A stretch of DNA of 64,000 bases from Cichorium intybus (GCA_023525715.1 CM042012.1:43937441-44001440); one strand, 5' to 3'; counted from the stretch's first letter, positions 1-13,211 are shown. Notes: generated by a model not told the origin, from the sequence alone. Translations and numbers: made by a program.

Positions 1-360
1 TACCTTCAAAATTGCTTTGTTAAAGAACCCCAAGTACCCTTACATGAGGGTATTTTTGTCTTTTTATGTTATATTTTTGCGAGATATTACAACTCTTGAG
101 TATAACTATCATTTACACTGTCACTCCCTAATCTACAGTCATCATCATCTTAAGAAAACTTAATTCATCTTCTTCATCTGATCCTTTTCTCTTCATGCTC
201 GACTTTATAATCAGACCATCTTTGCTATAACAGTAAAGAAATCAAGATGCTTCAGCCCATAATGTGGATTTTTTATGGTTCACCAACGGATGTAGATGTA
301 AATGATGTTTAAAGTAAGTTTAAACTTTAATCGTTAGGCTTAGACCCTTGAAATAATTAG
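1..360. other. No gene recognised
   Basis: AT-rich sequence without a convincing ORF, RNA gene or repeat boundary. It adjoins the decayed LTR-type sequence to its right. Confidence 0.5.
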
Positions 361-1322
361 TGTTTGTTGACACGCCTAGGTCGTCATGTGGTCAAAAATA
401 ATAAAATAAACCTCACACACACTAGTACAGCGGTAGTAAGGGTCGATCCGTGGGAGTTTGGTGTCAAGATAGAACGGTATACCAACAGTAGTGTCACTCT
501 ACAGTCAGCGATATTGTTTCTACTTTCCCAAAAACCAACACAAAACACAATATCAAAACAATTGCCAAAATCCAAATCAAGCATGAACTAAACTAAACTA
601 AACTAAGTTCTAAATTAAGATTACTTACTGGTTCCATAAGTAAATTCCAGAAAAAATAGAAGCAATGCCAATCCCAAAACATCCAAACAAGCATTCAACA
701 GAAACAATACCGAAAAATGCAAATAAACATCAAATCGAATGACTAACTTTTATAAATCCAAATCAAACTCAAATCCAAACCACACAATCAAATATCAGAT
801 CTAAACTACTGATTATTCCACTGAAATCAGAAACTATGAATCTAAATGAACATCGAGTAATCGACGGAAATCCCGACTGCGGAATACCTCGATACCGAGT
901 TGATAAAATAAGAGAAAAACTAAATTACTAACCAAAATATTGATTCCCACTAAAAAACTGACGAAATTGTGCCTTCGGATCCCTCCTTCGCGTCCCGGGG
1001 TGCTTCAAAAGTCGGACGGGACTCCGGTATTTATAGTGGTGCGAAATTAGGGTTCCCGCATCACGGCCAAGGTCATTCCGCGACACGCGTGTCACCTTAT
1101 CCCGAAATCTTGAAGTTTGAAATTTCTTCACCGCCTCATCTTCTGACGTGGCGCGTCGCGCCCACATGCATACCCGCGGCGCGCGTGTTCAGGCGACTGT
1201 TTTTGTCTTTATCTCCAAACTTCTTCCATTTTGTATGCATTTAGCCTATGTTTATAACTTGTCTTTGTCTCCAATCAATGGTAGGGATATATGGCGTAAG
1301 TCTGATTGACCAATTACACTAA
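361..1322 (-). mobile_element. Decayed LTR-retrotransposon sequence, minus strand
   Basis: On the minus strand this region looks like an LTR. It has a possible start TGTTAGTGTAATTGG at 1322, a very CpG-rich segment at about 1150-1190, and a TATA box (TATAAATA, plus-strand 1028-1035) about 120 bp further on, followed by leader-like sequence. I found no target-site duplication and no certain left end, so the limits are approximate. Short ORFs of 79-91 codons here have no recognisable product. Confidence 0.35.
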
Positions 1323-1422
1323 CAGCCCCAACACATCACAAACATGTATAATTTTTCTTTATCGTAATATTCATTTTTGTCTACATTCATTATGAATGAC
1401 ATAATATACCAATTTTTCCAGG

Positions 1423-1593
1423 TGCATAGACCTGAAAAAGAGGAGGACCAATGAGGATGAGAATGCTACCCAAGGAAGCCCTTTTGCATGTCAAGTCACT
1501 AAGCTTTTAAGGAAACTAATAATTGTTACATATAGCAAATTTCACAATAGGGGATACAACTCTATGAGCCATATGGGGCTAAGAGGACCTAGT
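1423..1593 (+). other. Possible exon fragment cut by a solo LTR
   Basis: After a splice-acceptor-like tract (TTTTTCCAG, ending at 1421), one frame stays open for 57 codons up to the left end of the solo LTR. It includes LKKRRTNEDENATQGS and HNRGYNSMSHMGLRGP. After the LTR and the second TSD copy the frame continues for only a few codons (DRSSG) to a stop. I do not recognise the protein. It could be chance reading in AT-rich DNA or a terminal exon of an old gene or transposon. Confidence 0.2.
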
Positions 1594-3348
1594 TGTAACA
1601 CCATAAATCAGGTATGTGTTATAATATATTGATATGGTAGCTATATGATATTGGTGATATCTTATATGTGTATTGGTGTTAGATTTCTAGAAAGGCATAT
1701 TATAAAATTTTGTCCCACTTATGGTATGGTGGTATTTAGATTGTTCATTTTGGTGATAACTTGCTAAAAATCAGTATGAAATGGTGTAAGAGTGTTTTGG
1801 TGAAAAGTGTGGATGAAAACAGGTATTAAACAAGAAGCTGGATAAAAAGGATGATCACAGGAGATTTAGGGATGCTAATAATAGTAGTTAGTGGCGGTAA
1901 TGAAAAGTAGGTTGCTATATGGTGACATTTTTATTAAAGTAGAATACTTGTTGGAATTTAGTAGTTCATGACGCTATAAATAGGTGGTGGTGATACGAGT
2001 TAAGTAAGTAGCGACGCCAAAGGTAGACTTAGTGGTGCTAAACGTGTGCGACAGTAAACACTCTAACACTTGGAAAGTTGTAGAACCGAGGTGAGTAATT
2101 CTTAGTATGTTTGAAATTGGTGCTATGATTTGGATTTTTAGTATAAGATGTTAACTATATGGTGAATTATTGATGTTTATGACCTGTGAATATGATTTGG
2201 TCGAGTTGAATAGTTACAACCCTTGTATAGTTGTGTTGTAAGTATGAATTGGAAATTTGCGGGACCAGGTCAAAACACACCTGGAATGGCAGGCTGTTCT
2301 TGGTTAGCGCCGCTAACCATTATTAGTAGCGACGCTAAGGTCGTGGGACAGGAACATAAAGTTGATTTATTATGTACTTGGTGATGATATGGTGTAGCTG
2401 AAACATGTGTAAATTTGGTAATTTATAACAGTTGGAATTTCGGAAAAAAAAGGATCATACTATCTTTGAAATTTCTTGTTAGCATGGAAACTGAGGTGAT
2501 ACTTAACAGCTTTGAGTGTATGATCTTGATGTTACGAAGTTAATTGTTACTTCAAATTTATCATAATATACCTACAAAGGAAGTAAATGGGCGATTTGAA
2601 TAATTAATGAGATTGGTGAAAAATCTCATAATATACACTTGGTGCAAAACAAAAAGGGATTGGTGAAAAGCTTCTTCTACTTTCGGATTTATGGCTAGTG
2701 TAAAGCCTAATCCTCATTGGTGGTATACAACAAGACTGGTGAGAAATCTCGTTTGTATTCAATGTTCTTTATAACTAAAATAGTGTAACGATGAGACTGG
2801 TGGAAAGTCTCTAAAGCTGGTGAAAAGTCTTGTAACTAAAATGGTGTAACGATGAGATTGGTGGAAAGTCTCTAAAGCTGGTGACAAGCCTTAAATTACA
2901 TTGGTGTGATAACACAGGATTGGTGAAAAGCCCTAGTGCCAAATAACTATATCCTTTGACTTAGTAAATTTCATAAGTTGATGTTTGTATATTAGTGGTG
3001 TTTACGTATGTTGTTGATTATAATTATGGTGATATACTATTTTGTTGTCCCATACGTTACTCACTAAACATTAGCTTATGTATTTTATTTGCTGAATGAC
3101 ACAGGACTTGGTAGCTCAAAGGGTAAGGCGATATTGTAGGAGTGAGGGTCTAGACTTCATATAACTTTTGTCTTTTGATGACATTTTGTATACCTGACTC
3201 GATCATGGGACTTGTCTTTTGTGTATTTTGTACATGATCTCTTGATCTCTCTTTATAGCTGATGTTGATACGATTGTATACCATATGTTTACATGTGTAA
3301 TTTTGGAAAAATTTGGGTGTACATTGTGTTGAACAGTCGGGTGTTACA
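1594..3348 (+). mobile_element. Solo LTR, Gypsy-type (1755 bp, TSD CTAGT)
   Basis: The sequence begins TGTAACACC and ends GGGTGTTACA, a terminal inverted repeat typical of plant Gypsy/chromovirus LTRs. It is flanked by a perfect 5-bp duplication, CTAGT at 1589-1593 and 3349-3353. No internal domain, primer site or second LTR is present, so it is a solo LTR left by LTR-LTR recombination. Near its right end is a TACTCACTAAACATTAGC stretch of the kind seen near the 3' end of such LTRs, which supports plus orientation. No coding capacity. Confidence 0.85.
2620..2940 (+). repeat. Internal tandem repeat of the solo LTR (about 61-bp unit)
   Basis: Two almost identical 61-bp units lie at 2772-2832 and 2833-2893, each containing GATGAGA(C/T)TGGTGGAAAGTC and AAAGCTGGTGA. 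More degenerate GGTGAAAA(G/A)TCT copies extend to both sides. Confidence 0.75.
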
Positions 3349-3353
3349 CTAGT

Positions 3354-4732
3354 GATCGGTCAAGTGGATAAAAATCAATGAGGAACCAGAGCAGTAGGGA
3401 TGGAGGTGGAATTTGATGTTGGTGGAGGTACAGTTTCATATTGATGAGAGTAGTTTATTTCTAAGACTATGAGTGGCTATTAAGTGTTTTTTGTATGTTT
3501 GTTTCAAACAATGGTCGTGGCTGTGTTTTGGTGGTATTTTAAACACATGATGGTTAGATATGTCATGATTATGTTTTAGTGTTGATTAATCATGTCTGCT
3601 TTAATTGTTAGATATGGTATAAAAGTTATGTAATCATTTTTAAACACTTGGACAAGCATCCCTTTTATTGTTGAATGGTTAAAATATAATTATGGTATCT
3701 TTTGGTTAGCATTAGTTTAAAGTACCCCTAATTTCATTTTAATGCTTGTCTTTTCTTAAACATGTATCCTATTATGGATTGGTTAGGTTAATATTTGTAA
3801 ATGGCCATGGACATAGGAAAATGTATATTCTTGTGTGTCTGAGCACTTTAAGGCACTTGTTATGATTTTCTTTTGGGAATGGTCATAATGTTCACAACAT
3901 GTACCAATGACCATGGTGAAGGTCATTTATTGTGTCAAAACTAGTGACTTGATAACAATCACATCATGGTGAGTAATTTATACCAATAAATATGAACAAA
4001 GTAATGTCAAAATACCTGGATCATTAGTGTTACTACTAACAATGTCACATTAGGGTGAGCACTTTATTCAAAGTTATTACAATATCTTTGGTCCAAGTAA
4101 TACTCATTATCAACAACATTACACAATTTCTTAGAAATATTATCAATTTAACAACCCAAATCACCTTTTACGATTTCCAAAATAAAATGCCGCCAACTTA
4201 ACAACCTAAATTGCATGGAAAGATCATCATATATAAAACTGAAAATCCAACAAAAAAAACTCAAAAGCCCCATACACCAACACATTTGTTAGAATTTACT
4301 AAAAAAGGATGAAGAAAACCTAGGAAACATAAAACATCAATTCATATTTCTTTGCATCTTCAAGTTCCCTTCCAACTTTGTTCTTGGACCTTAGCAACCA
4401 TGAAATAGCAGATGATTCCCTAGGGCACATTGGTTCATCAAACCACACTTTGACCAATATGTAGACCATGCCCAATATCTTCGACATGGGTTAATATTGA
4501 TCCATGATGTGAGGATTATTCCTCGGCTACCGCATGTCCAAATCACCATTTTCATATGGTATGACTAGCTAGGAGATGTTCTTTGTAGAAACACAGATGC
4601 AGAAAGAAATTGAAGAAGAGGGTATTAGGGAGAATATAAAATATATATTTTTTTAATTTAAAAGTGGACATTAGTCTCAAAAGGGTAGCAAGAAAAGAAA
4701 GAAATATCCACATGTGCATGGAAAATAGAGTT
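3354..4732. other. Unassigned AT-rich sequence
   Basis: No long ORF, repeat boundary or RNA gene seen. It contains imperfect ATGGTGA/CACCAT words and a few purine tracts only. Confidence 0.5.
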
Positions 4733-4737
4733 CTTTA

Positions 4738-5031
4738 AGTTGGGTGAAAATCTTTACGTGGGGGTTTATTTGAAAAGGCTTGGAAGACCCATTTATGACA
4801 TGTGGGTTTTTTTACCTTTATGGCATGAGTTTGCACAACTTTGCACTTTATAGGTTGTGCGTAGAGATGTAGTAAATGGATATAGTGAGTTGAGATTTGT
4901 TTATTTTAGATGTTGCAATATCGTTTTTATACTTTTCTCATAATATCAGTTACATCTTTAACACCAAAACCATGGTTTGATTGTTCGTTTGTTCTACAAG
5001 TCTATATGTCGAATAACATAATGATCCTACA
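4738..5031 (+). repeat. Left LTR of the outer Copia-type element
   Basis: It aligns along its length with 16792-17081. Shared blocks include TTTATGACATGTG, AGAGATGTA, TATCTTTAACA-like sequence and the terminal ATCCTACA. The first base is A rather than T (AGTTGGGTG against TGTTGGGTG), a decay mutation in the TG terminus. Confidence 0.8.
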
Positions 5032-5033
5032 TG

Positions 5034-5045
5034 TGGTATTGGAGC
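5034..5045 (+). promoter_or_regulatory. Primer-binding site (degenerate) of the outer element
   Basis: TGGTATTGGAGC lies 2 bp after the LTR. It differs at two positions from TGGTATCAGAGC, the usual initiator-Met-tRNA complement in plant Copia elements. Confidence 0.7.
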
Positions 5046-6699
5046 TAGATTTGAAGATGTGGTCATGATTTGGCAACTTCTACATGATCAATTCGAGTTC
5101 TATGTGTTTTGGTGAGTTTTTAATACTTGAAACTTTGTTTTGAAGAAGAATTATTGAGATACTTTGATATTGTTCATCAAATTTAAGATTTTAATTACTA
5201 TTCATCAATATAAATTTGAATATGGACTTAATATTCATTAATGACCCATTTCTATGAACATATGGAAACTTGTGGAGTAAGGCCCATGGACTTGGTTACG
5301 TTCACGTCTTTTGAGCCCTAATCATTTTTAGATCTTGTTCTTCACTTCTTTTGTACACTTTCTTCTCACTTCAACCAATAAATCGATTTTTGCTCTCATT
5401 GACATACAAATCTATCACATCATAATCAAATTATTTGTATATTTCAATAAAAAATCTCTCTTGTGTCTTGATCACGTATCATTCTCTTATTATGCTAGAT
5501 TTGATCTTGTCCACTTTACTCGTATACTTGTTGATCGATATCGATTCTTTATTGATTCAAGACAATACTTATGATCGCTTTTGAAATTTCTTTGATCCAT
5601 TATTCAAATATCGATTTGAGATAAAAGATTTTCCATGAACAATTGATTCTGATATGATTGTTGTCTGATGTGCTTGAGATTTTGAATTAAATATATGATG
5701 TTAGGTCAATGATCATCTAAATGGCGTCATTGTTTTGATTTGGATCAATGATATTGATGATTTTTGGGTTGATAAGAATTAGTTTTGGATACATGATGAA
5801 GTTCTTGAAATTGTTCTTGGTTGAAGAATGTTACGTTGTGAAGGTGGTAATAGTTTTGACATAAAGTCTGTTTGATCCGAAATTTCACATGTGTTTGGGT
5901 GATATGTTTTTCTGGTTTGTAACTTTGAAATTCATGATCTCTTTTCTTTATCCAAAAAAATTAATAGAAAGTGTTTTCAAGTCTGGTATGGATGTGTATT
6001 ATCTGGAAGTATATGGAGATTTAAATATATATTCAGATATCCTAAAGGATAAAATGGTGCTTCGGAAATATGGGTTAAAGGTCATGTGCTTTATGTGGTT
6101 TGTCCGGAAATCACATGTCTTGAAGGTGGGTTGTGTGATTTTTCTGTAAGCTAGATGATGTGATTGCTTGTTATTGTGTAACGTGCGTTTCCCCAGGTAT
6201 GAGTTTAAAGTTTTAAAGAGTTAATTGTTAATTATTTGTGACGAGTTTTGGCCCTGCACGACACGTTGAGTGGAAGGACGCAACGCATCAAAGGGTTAGT
6301 GATCAGCGTGTGGAGCACGATTGGACGCAGCGCGTCCAACTCTCTACGTGGTGTGTCGCCACTGGGATGCAAAACCCAATTCTCGGGCTTTGAGTCCTAT
6401 TTAAGGGCACTAACTTTCATGATGTCTATCTCTCATCAGCCTCCACCATTAGAATAAATACAGAACAAAACCCTAGACTCCTTTGTGCTTGAGAGCCTCA
6501 TTCTTGCCTTTGAAGTGTTTCTTAAAGTAGAAGAAGAAGGTGGTGGTACACGGAAGCAAAGTTCCAGAGTAGATCAAGCCTTCTATACACGTTTTGGACC
6601 TCTGTAAGTAATAAAATCCCAAGCTTTATGTATTCCATGCTTAGATCTAATAGCTAGAAAGGTTTAATTGCATTTTAGTCCATTTATGCATGTTGTTCT

Positions 6700-7470
6700 T
6701 GTTGGATTAGGTGTCTAAGCCATGACTTATAATTGTATTTATCTTGTTAATAGAAGCAAAGTGTATTTGGGTTGCCCTCATAGCTGGAGGATTGATGTAG
6801 AGTCTAGTAGAGAGAAAGGTTGATTTATTAATTGTTTAATAAATCAAATAGAAAAAATAAATAACTGGTTTATTAATATATTTAAGTGTTAATATATTAA
6901 TTAGAAACTATATTAATTAATTGAGATTTAATCTAGAATTAATTGGATTTAATTTAGTGATTAAATAAATTAATTAAAGGTGCAGGGACTGGTTTGTAAT
7001 TATTCAATAGTTGAATAACTGGCAAGAGACAAACCAGGGACCAAAGTTGGCGCCACCTTGGAGGGTTCCTCTAGGGTTGGCGAAAACCCTAAAGGGTTTA
7101 GGAAGGCTTGGTCCAAATGGTCAACAGGCTTGTCCATTAAGGAGGCTCCTCTAGGGTTTCAGTTGTAACCCTAGGAGGCTATAAAAGGAACCTCCTGGCC
7201 CCTGTTTTTTCACGCCTCCATCTCTCTGTGATTACTCTGCTGGAATCTCTTCCCCATTGCTTTGGGTGTGACACCATTTGAGGCAGGACACTTGTGCTGC
7301 TGGCTTCTGGATTAAAATCAAAGGTTGGTTTTTCTCATTTAATTCTCTAGAAATAATTGTTGGCATTAGGGTTTTAGTTTATTATCTCCATAGAAGAAAA
7401 CATAGATCTTTCTAGGGTTGCATGTGAACCATAAGAATTATTTGTTCATTGATTGCTAGAAAACTCTTCA
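6700..7470 (+). repeat. 5' LTR of element 1
   Basis: It begins TGTTGGATTAGG and ends AACTCTTCA. It carries a TATA box and, upstream, CCTCTAGGGTT and AAACCCTAA-type words that form short inverted repeats. Confidence 0.92.
7180..7187 (+). promoter_or_regulatory. TATA box in the 5' LTR of element 1
   Basis: TATAAAAG within GGAGGCTATAAAAGGAACC. The same box is present in the other LTR copies: 63479 onward (TATATAAGG) and plus-strand 54381-54389 as the complement. Confidence 0.7.
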
Positions 7471-7471
7471 G

Positions 7472-7483
7472 TGGTATCAGAGC
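7472..7483 (+). promoter_or_regulatory. Primer-binding site of element 1
   Basis: TGGTATCAGAGC, the complement of the 3' end of plant initiator-Met tRNA, lies one base after the LTR end. Confidence 0.9.
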
Positions 7484-8267
7484 ATAGGCTTGTTTTCTTG
7501 TGTTTGATATAAACTGCTTGAACTGCTTTTGCCTTGAGTGTTTTTACGAAAAACACCTCTTGGAAGAGGCCTTGGTCGAAATCATGGCTAGGGTTTCCTA
7601 ACCCTAGCCGCCACCCCTTGGATTCCCCTTTATTTGCTTGCCTTTTAAGTAGGTTGTTATTTTTGGTTACTGTATCTAATAAATAACTGGAACACTTATG
7701 TGTTGGCTTGCTATTTTCGTTCCATAGGGGCCTTAGATAGAAAAAATTAATTTGATTAATTTATGAAATCTATCTTAGATTTAATTAGTTTAATTAATTG
7801 TTAATTAAAAGATCAATTAAATCAGCTTAAAGAATTAACTTAAAATTTTCGAAAAATTAGAATAAATTAGCGAAAATTCTGAATAAATTAATTCTAAAAT
7901 ATTTTAATAAGATTAAAATATATCTTATATATTTATGATTAAAAGATAATATTTATATATAAGAAAAATTGGTTAGTCTTACCGTTAGTAGGCCTCATTC
8001 GCAAAACTGTCCTATAAAGAGGGTATAAGGCGACTGCCTATAAAATGGCAGTCTAATGGGTGTCCACTCTCACCCACCGCTTTCCTCGTCAGTCGAGTGT
8101 CGTTAGCCGAACGGGTTTGATAGAACCGCTAAGCCTCTTAAAAGTATAATGCTATAATTGAAAGTACTAGAACCTTGAACAAAATCCCAATCTAGTTACT
8201 TTAAGTCAAAAATGTGAATGAGTTGCTAATCCATGAGGTTGCACATTGCAATTTGTGAAACATTGGT

Positions 8268-8371
8268 GGAGCGTGTGTGGTTAACCGGCACACCAATATG
8301 GGTTCACAAAGACTTGCAATGGGTTTCTCGATTTTGTCATTATTAACGGAGCGTGTGTGGTTAACCGGCAC
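8268..8371 (+). repeat. Two copies of the GTGTGGTTAACCGGCAC motif, 80 bp apart
   Basis: Copies lie at 8268-8291 and 8348-8371, both GGAGCGTGTGTGG followed by TTAACCGGCAC. Two further copies lie at 11273-11296 and 12105-12128. Element 2 has four copies at comparable distances from its 5' end. The core contains the palindrome GGTTAACC, and flanking GTGTG/CACAC can pair in the first copy. Confidence 0.85.
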
Positions 8372-8769
8372 GTTAATTAGAGATGACAATTGACTTCGAG
8401 AGTACCGAGCGAATCTGCATGGTTATTCACACCCTGTTTGTGATCCTCGGCATCCCAGTCATAAACAGTGGGGCACATCCGAGACTAAACATGCCATTCA
8501 ATAGTTCAATGTGTCTTAACAGATCTAGGAATTTCATAAGATGAAATTGATAAGTGTATTATCTACCTTAATGACCATTATGTTGTGATTACGACATCCC
8601 TTTTCACATCATAGTTGGGGTATTTTGGGTCCTAGCCTTAATAAATAATATATTGGGCAATTATTTAAAAGGATTAATTAAACTAATAAATTCTGTTTAT
8701 TCTAGATGTATGAAACAAGTGTCTATTCTCCTCCTTATCCTCCTACACCTATTTCTGAGAGATTCAGAA

Positions 8770-9630
8770 TGCACCTGCTACATATGGTAAGGCTGACTGG
8801 CCTGAACTATATGGTACGACTTCATAAATAGAGAATAGTTCTCTGTTTTGCTGGCAAGCCATATCCGACTGAGTGTCTGCTCCCCAAAGCATGACATCAC
8901 ACAGTAGCTTGTGATGAGCATGCCTCCTTGATTGTTAAGTCATGGAAAGTTCGTTGCCTAATACTATTGATCATTGACCCCGAGTTCTGCAGGAATTTAG
9001 AATTCATGGGGTCAGATAAGTTAACACAGCTAGTTGTGGAAAGGTTCCATGAACTGGTTGAGAAAGGACGAGCTAAGATCTTCAAAGAGTTTGAAGTGTG
9101 CAGGAAGTAGCACCAGTTCACATGTTCTCAAGACTGAGAGACACATAGGTGAACTGTATAAATTTGGTTCCCTTTTTGATCGGGAGTTAAAGCATTAGCT
9201 CGACTCACTGATCCGTTCATCCTGATGTACAGGAAGGGAAACCAGATAAGACAATCGTGGATATGCATTCAATGTTGACTCTGTATGAGTCGTTCATAGA
9301 GAAGCATAGTTCCATTAAGTCAGCTGCTTCGGGATTGAGTCCAGTAATAGGACACATCAAGAAATGATCCAGATCGTCTGGACCGGTTCCTCGATGTTTC
9401 AAACTGGGAATCCACAGGGTGGGACACAGTCACGGAAAGATTGAAAAATGCTCCGAAGCCGAACAGTTTGGCAACTCAGGAATATCTTAAAACTCAGAAC
9501 CCCTGATCCTTAATTCCCTGATACAGGATGTGTTTCTCACATTTGCTCTGTATGCATGGACTCTGCAGGATGTGAGATGTTGTTGCATAGGAGCATATTC
9601 CGATTGGATCTGAAGCTCATGCAGTTTTAG
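8770..9630 (+). pseudogene. Copia gag and protease relic in element 1
   Basis: Read in shifting frames, this stretch resembles a plant Ty1/copia GAG. It starts with LTGLNYM and a following RIVLCFAGKPYP (about 8790-8880). Next comes a helical stretch LEFMGSDKLTQLVVERFHEL (8928-9110, an open 60-codon frame), then SSHVLKTERHIGELYKFGSL, then DKTIVDMHSMLTLYESF near 9250. At 9520-9531 the aspartic-protease hallmark reads DTGC, followed by VSHIC. Stops and frameshifts interrupt it throughout, so it cannot make a full protein. The assignment is from motif memory; a profile search of the translated frames would decide it. Confidence 0.6.
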
Positions 9631-11272
9631 AGTTTAGTTAGATATTGAAATCATGTTATTGGCTTATTAGATGCGTATGACATTGTTTATCATATATTAC
9701 ATTGTTCAAGGATTCTGTTTTAATAAAATTGTCAATTTCCTTTAAACACCCGTTGTTTGAAATTATCCTTGAAATGTTGTATGAATGTGTTGAATGCAAG
9801 AATAGTAATAACTTGAATGTTGAATGCATCCAAAGTGTTTGGATTCAGGAATTGTGTCATTTATGATTGTTAATTTAAATGTAATAAGAATCAATTCAAC
9901 CAAAGGTCCAGTTGGACAGGACTTTGGAATCATTTGACTTAGAGTCTCATGATGAATTGAGGTCTTAATGTGTCAAGAAATGAATCAACCAAAGATCCAG
10001 TTGGACAGGACTTTGGAATCATTTGAATTAGAGTCAGATGATGATTAAGTTCTTTATAAAGCACATGTGACAAGAAATGAATCACCCAAAGATCCAAAGG
10101 ACAGGATTTTGGAATCAGTTGACTTAGAGTCAACTGAAGATTGCAAGTCTTGAACAAAGTTAACAAAGTCATAAGTTTACATTGATATGTAAAGGATATT
10201 GATATTAGGAGCAACGGACACATCAGTTGATGTGTATTGCTCGAATCTTCAAATAGAACATAATTGTTTGTACTTCGCAATATTTGTCATTCGATATGAC
10301 GAATATGGCTTCGCTTATCAGAATAAGCGATTGGATTGAAACCTTGAATAGTTCAAGAACTTCAAAGGAAGTACAAGATCCACAGAACCTGAATGACAAC
10401 ATAAACTGGGAAAATGTTTCACAGTTTATTCTCTTCCAAGAACATTAATAGTTATAATGTGTCTCAGGGAAGATGATGGAGCATTGGTCGAAATAGTTCG
10501 ATCCTCGATGTATGAGATACATTGTCAATTAGTTTCCAATAAATTGAATACTAAACCAGTCAGACCATATTCCGACCACATTCTTCGACTAAGTAGGTTT
10601 TGCAAACACTGTCTGAAATGTGAAGCTGGGATTGTCCTACTTGTACATTGAGAGTCCAGGGTCTTGTAGTGTTCGTCCGAACCTCATGACTAGCCTGAAC
10701 CTGATCAGCAATGTCGTTTTCACTGGCTATCCCGCTATACCTATAAAAGAAGAGCTCTTTTAGATAGAACTCATGTTCTAAGGAAACAGTGGGAGTTGGG
10801 ACAGTCCTGAATGAGTTCAGGATTAGCCCAGTGAAAGAACCTTAGTCATCACTAGGCTTAGAGCAGAAATCAGATTTCTGTCTCAACACTGACATAATCT
10901 TCTCTTGACCAGTTACTGATCACCATCATAAGTAGTTATGATTGGGGTGACATACTGAATAGTGGTGAAACACTATAGTTGGTACGAATTTATAATCCAA
11001 CTACTTGGAATCATTGGTGAGCCCGGTTGCTACCAATTAAGAGAACCTTAGGACGAGATACAGTCTACGTGACAGTTTAATTGATTTTACACCTGGTCTA
11101 AAAACCAGTGGGAGTAATTGAATCATCAAATGAAAGCAACATGGACAGAAATGTACCTTCAGAACATCTGGTTGAGTGAGACGATACTCAGAGTCAAGTA
11201 ATTGGCTCTGAGAGAAGCACTCTCAATAGAAGATGAAATCCGAAAGGATACTGCATATTGTAAGTCATTAGT

Positions 11273-11296
11273 GGAGCGCGTGTGGATCACCGGCAC
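11273..11296 (+). repeat. Third copy of the CCGGCAC motif in element 1
   Basis: GGAGCGCGTGTGG followed by ATCACCGGCAC, a variant of the 8268 and 8348 copies. Confidence 0.8.
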
Positions 11297-12104
11297 ACAA
11301 ATAGGGACTCACAAAGAATATGCCAGTATAATGGTATATGGGCTCGGGATTTCCCCACAAGCATCTCGCAAGAAAGGATATTCAGATTCTCGAAATATGC
11401 CAAAGGATTGGATTTTGAGAATGTGCTGAAAGATTTCCATTAAAGATGTCAGAAAAGGTTTGGATTCATAAAATGTGCCAAAAGTTCTGGATTTTGTGAA
11501 TAGTCCATAACCGTGTCAAATCCAGTGGGAGTATCGCTGTTATCTACTATCTTCATATGTGAGTTACATACTGTTTCTAGGAAATGTCTATTTTCATTAC
11601 AAAGTGTAATGACTTGGTGTTAAGAGACGGATCGCTATAAAAGACTTAATAAAGATAAGGCATACTCAGGTGGTTATAAACGTCTATGAGATAGATCGAA
11701 ACTCTGCCAAGATGATCTTGATGAGACTCAAGATGCATAGCTCAGGAAAGGATTTTCCAATCATTGCAAAGTGTAATGATTTAGCATGAGAGATATAAAG
11801 AAGGTGCACATACTCACATAATCCATAGATATCTATCAGATAGATGTTTTCATCAGTATAGACCTAGCCACAGTAAACATGATCCAAGATGCATGAGAAG
11901 TGTCATGAACATGTCCTGATGACTTAATGCTTAGAGCATAGTGAGTCAGATTCAGGATATGACCTGGCTGGAATACTTAATGGATTCTGTACATACGTCA
12001 GAAATCATTGGAAAATGATTAAGGTGAATGTTAATAATAATTTGACAAGAGTTTCAAATAAGTAAAAGGACTTAATGGTTAAAGAGTTTCGTTAGTATTC
12101 CGAT

Positions 12105-12128
12105 AGAGCGCGTGTGGGTCACCGGCAC
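12105..12128 (+). repeat. Fourth copy of the CCGGCAC motif in element 1
   Basis: AGAGCGCGTGTGG followed by GTCACCGGCAC. Confidence 0.8.
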
Positions 12129-13211
12129 ATCGTAACACCTCGAAATAGTCTTAGGGTGCAGTCATGTGGACTAAAGATCCCGAGAACCATGGAAAGTCAC
12201 AGTTCATAGAATGGAGTTGTAAATGAGAATGACCGTATGACCAAAATTGAAATATCATCGAAATGATGTCCGATTGGATAAGGTGTATAAATGTATGACA
12301 TTTGCATATATAGAAAGAGTGAAAGGTCATGTAGACATAGATACATAACATGAATTAAAAGTTTAAAAGGAATCTAGAAACCGATAATAGTTTTATGAAG
12401 AATCTGACTTGGTGATTATCTCGTGGAGACTTGGCAATAAGCAAGTGTAGCTCCAGTCAGATTTTAAGTTTCAATTTTGCATGTTTCACTTCCCGAATAA
12501 TTTGATTATTCAAAAGGTCCACAGTCGCTCATACTTTTAGGGAGTAAGTATGAACGAAGACTGTCATGAATTGGTTTGTAGATTGTCTAAGGAGTTTGAC
12601 ATTGCAGTAAGACTGCTACAACGTTCACGAGTACTTAGAAATAGAGATTTGAGTATTGGATAAACCCGCGCTCAATAGATTGCTTCATGGATTACATCAC
12701 GAGCAATGTTGAGACGATAATATCGTATGATCTTAAAGCGGAGACATATGAGTTGAAATTTGCGAGTCGGTTGTGCATTGATAATGCGTAAACGCATCGG
12801 TAACTCGATGTTATAAAATGCATTGTTGTATACGATTTTGACAAGTAAAAGACACAAGCATATGAGTCAAAGCTTATTCGTTCCTTGACCCTGATAGGGA
12901 AACAGATATTTGTAGGCCTCTCGATGATTTTGAAGTTGACTAAAGTGCTGGCCAGCCTGGACTAAATTGATGTGTTCAATTAGAAGTCCGAAAGTCATAA
13001 GCAGAATCGGAAATCTGGAAACAGAGTATCAGACAGATAATGATCTCAATCCATGTCTTGTGTCTGAAAATATCTTGTTGGATGGAGGATCATATGATCA
13101 CTTATCTATGGACAGAACTGACTAGGTCAGAGTTCGGCAGCAGTTTCTAGGAAGCTGCAGGTTGTTAATTAATCTAAGGATAAAAGAACAATTAAAGTCA
13201 TAGACTTATCC

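Larger units (their letters stand above)
9640..13211 (+). other. Non-coding 3' interior of element 1
   Basis: About 3.6 kb where an autonomous Copia element would carry integrase, reverse transcriptase and RNase H. I found none of their motifs (HHCC, DD35E, YVDD), only ORFs under 115 codons with no recognisable product. It is nevertheless conserved in order with element 2. AGTGGGAG boxes occur at 10788, 11107 and 11524, and the CCGGCAC motif at 11273 and 12105. Confidence 0.65.

Noticed and set aside
2620..2940. CRISPR-like repeat array
   Set aside because: It is a contiguous tandem repeat within a plant LTR, with no spacers and no prokaryotic context.
7071..7160. Interstitial telomere repeats (AAACCCTAA words)
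   Set aside because: Only isolated single words within LTRs, not arrays; similar words occur in all LTR copies.
9939..10280. 113-codon minus-strand ORF
   Set aside because: It runs antisense inside LTR element 1, and the corresponding region of element 2 (59442-59815) is likewise repetitive CCTTTGG/ATCATTTGACT-type sequence, not a conserved protein.
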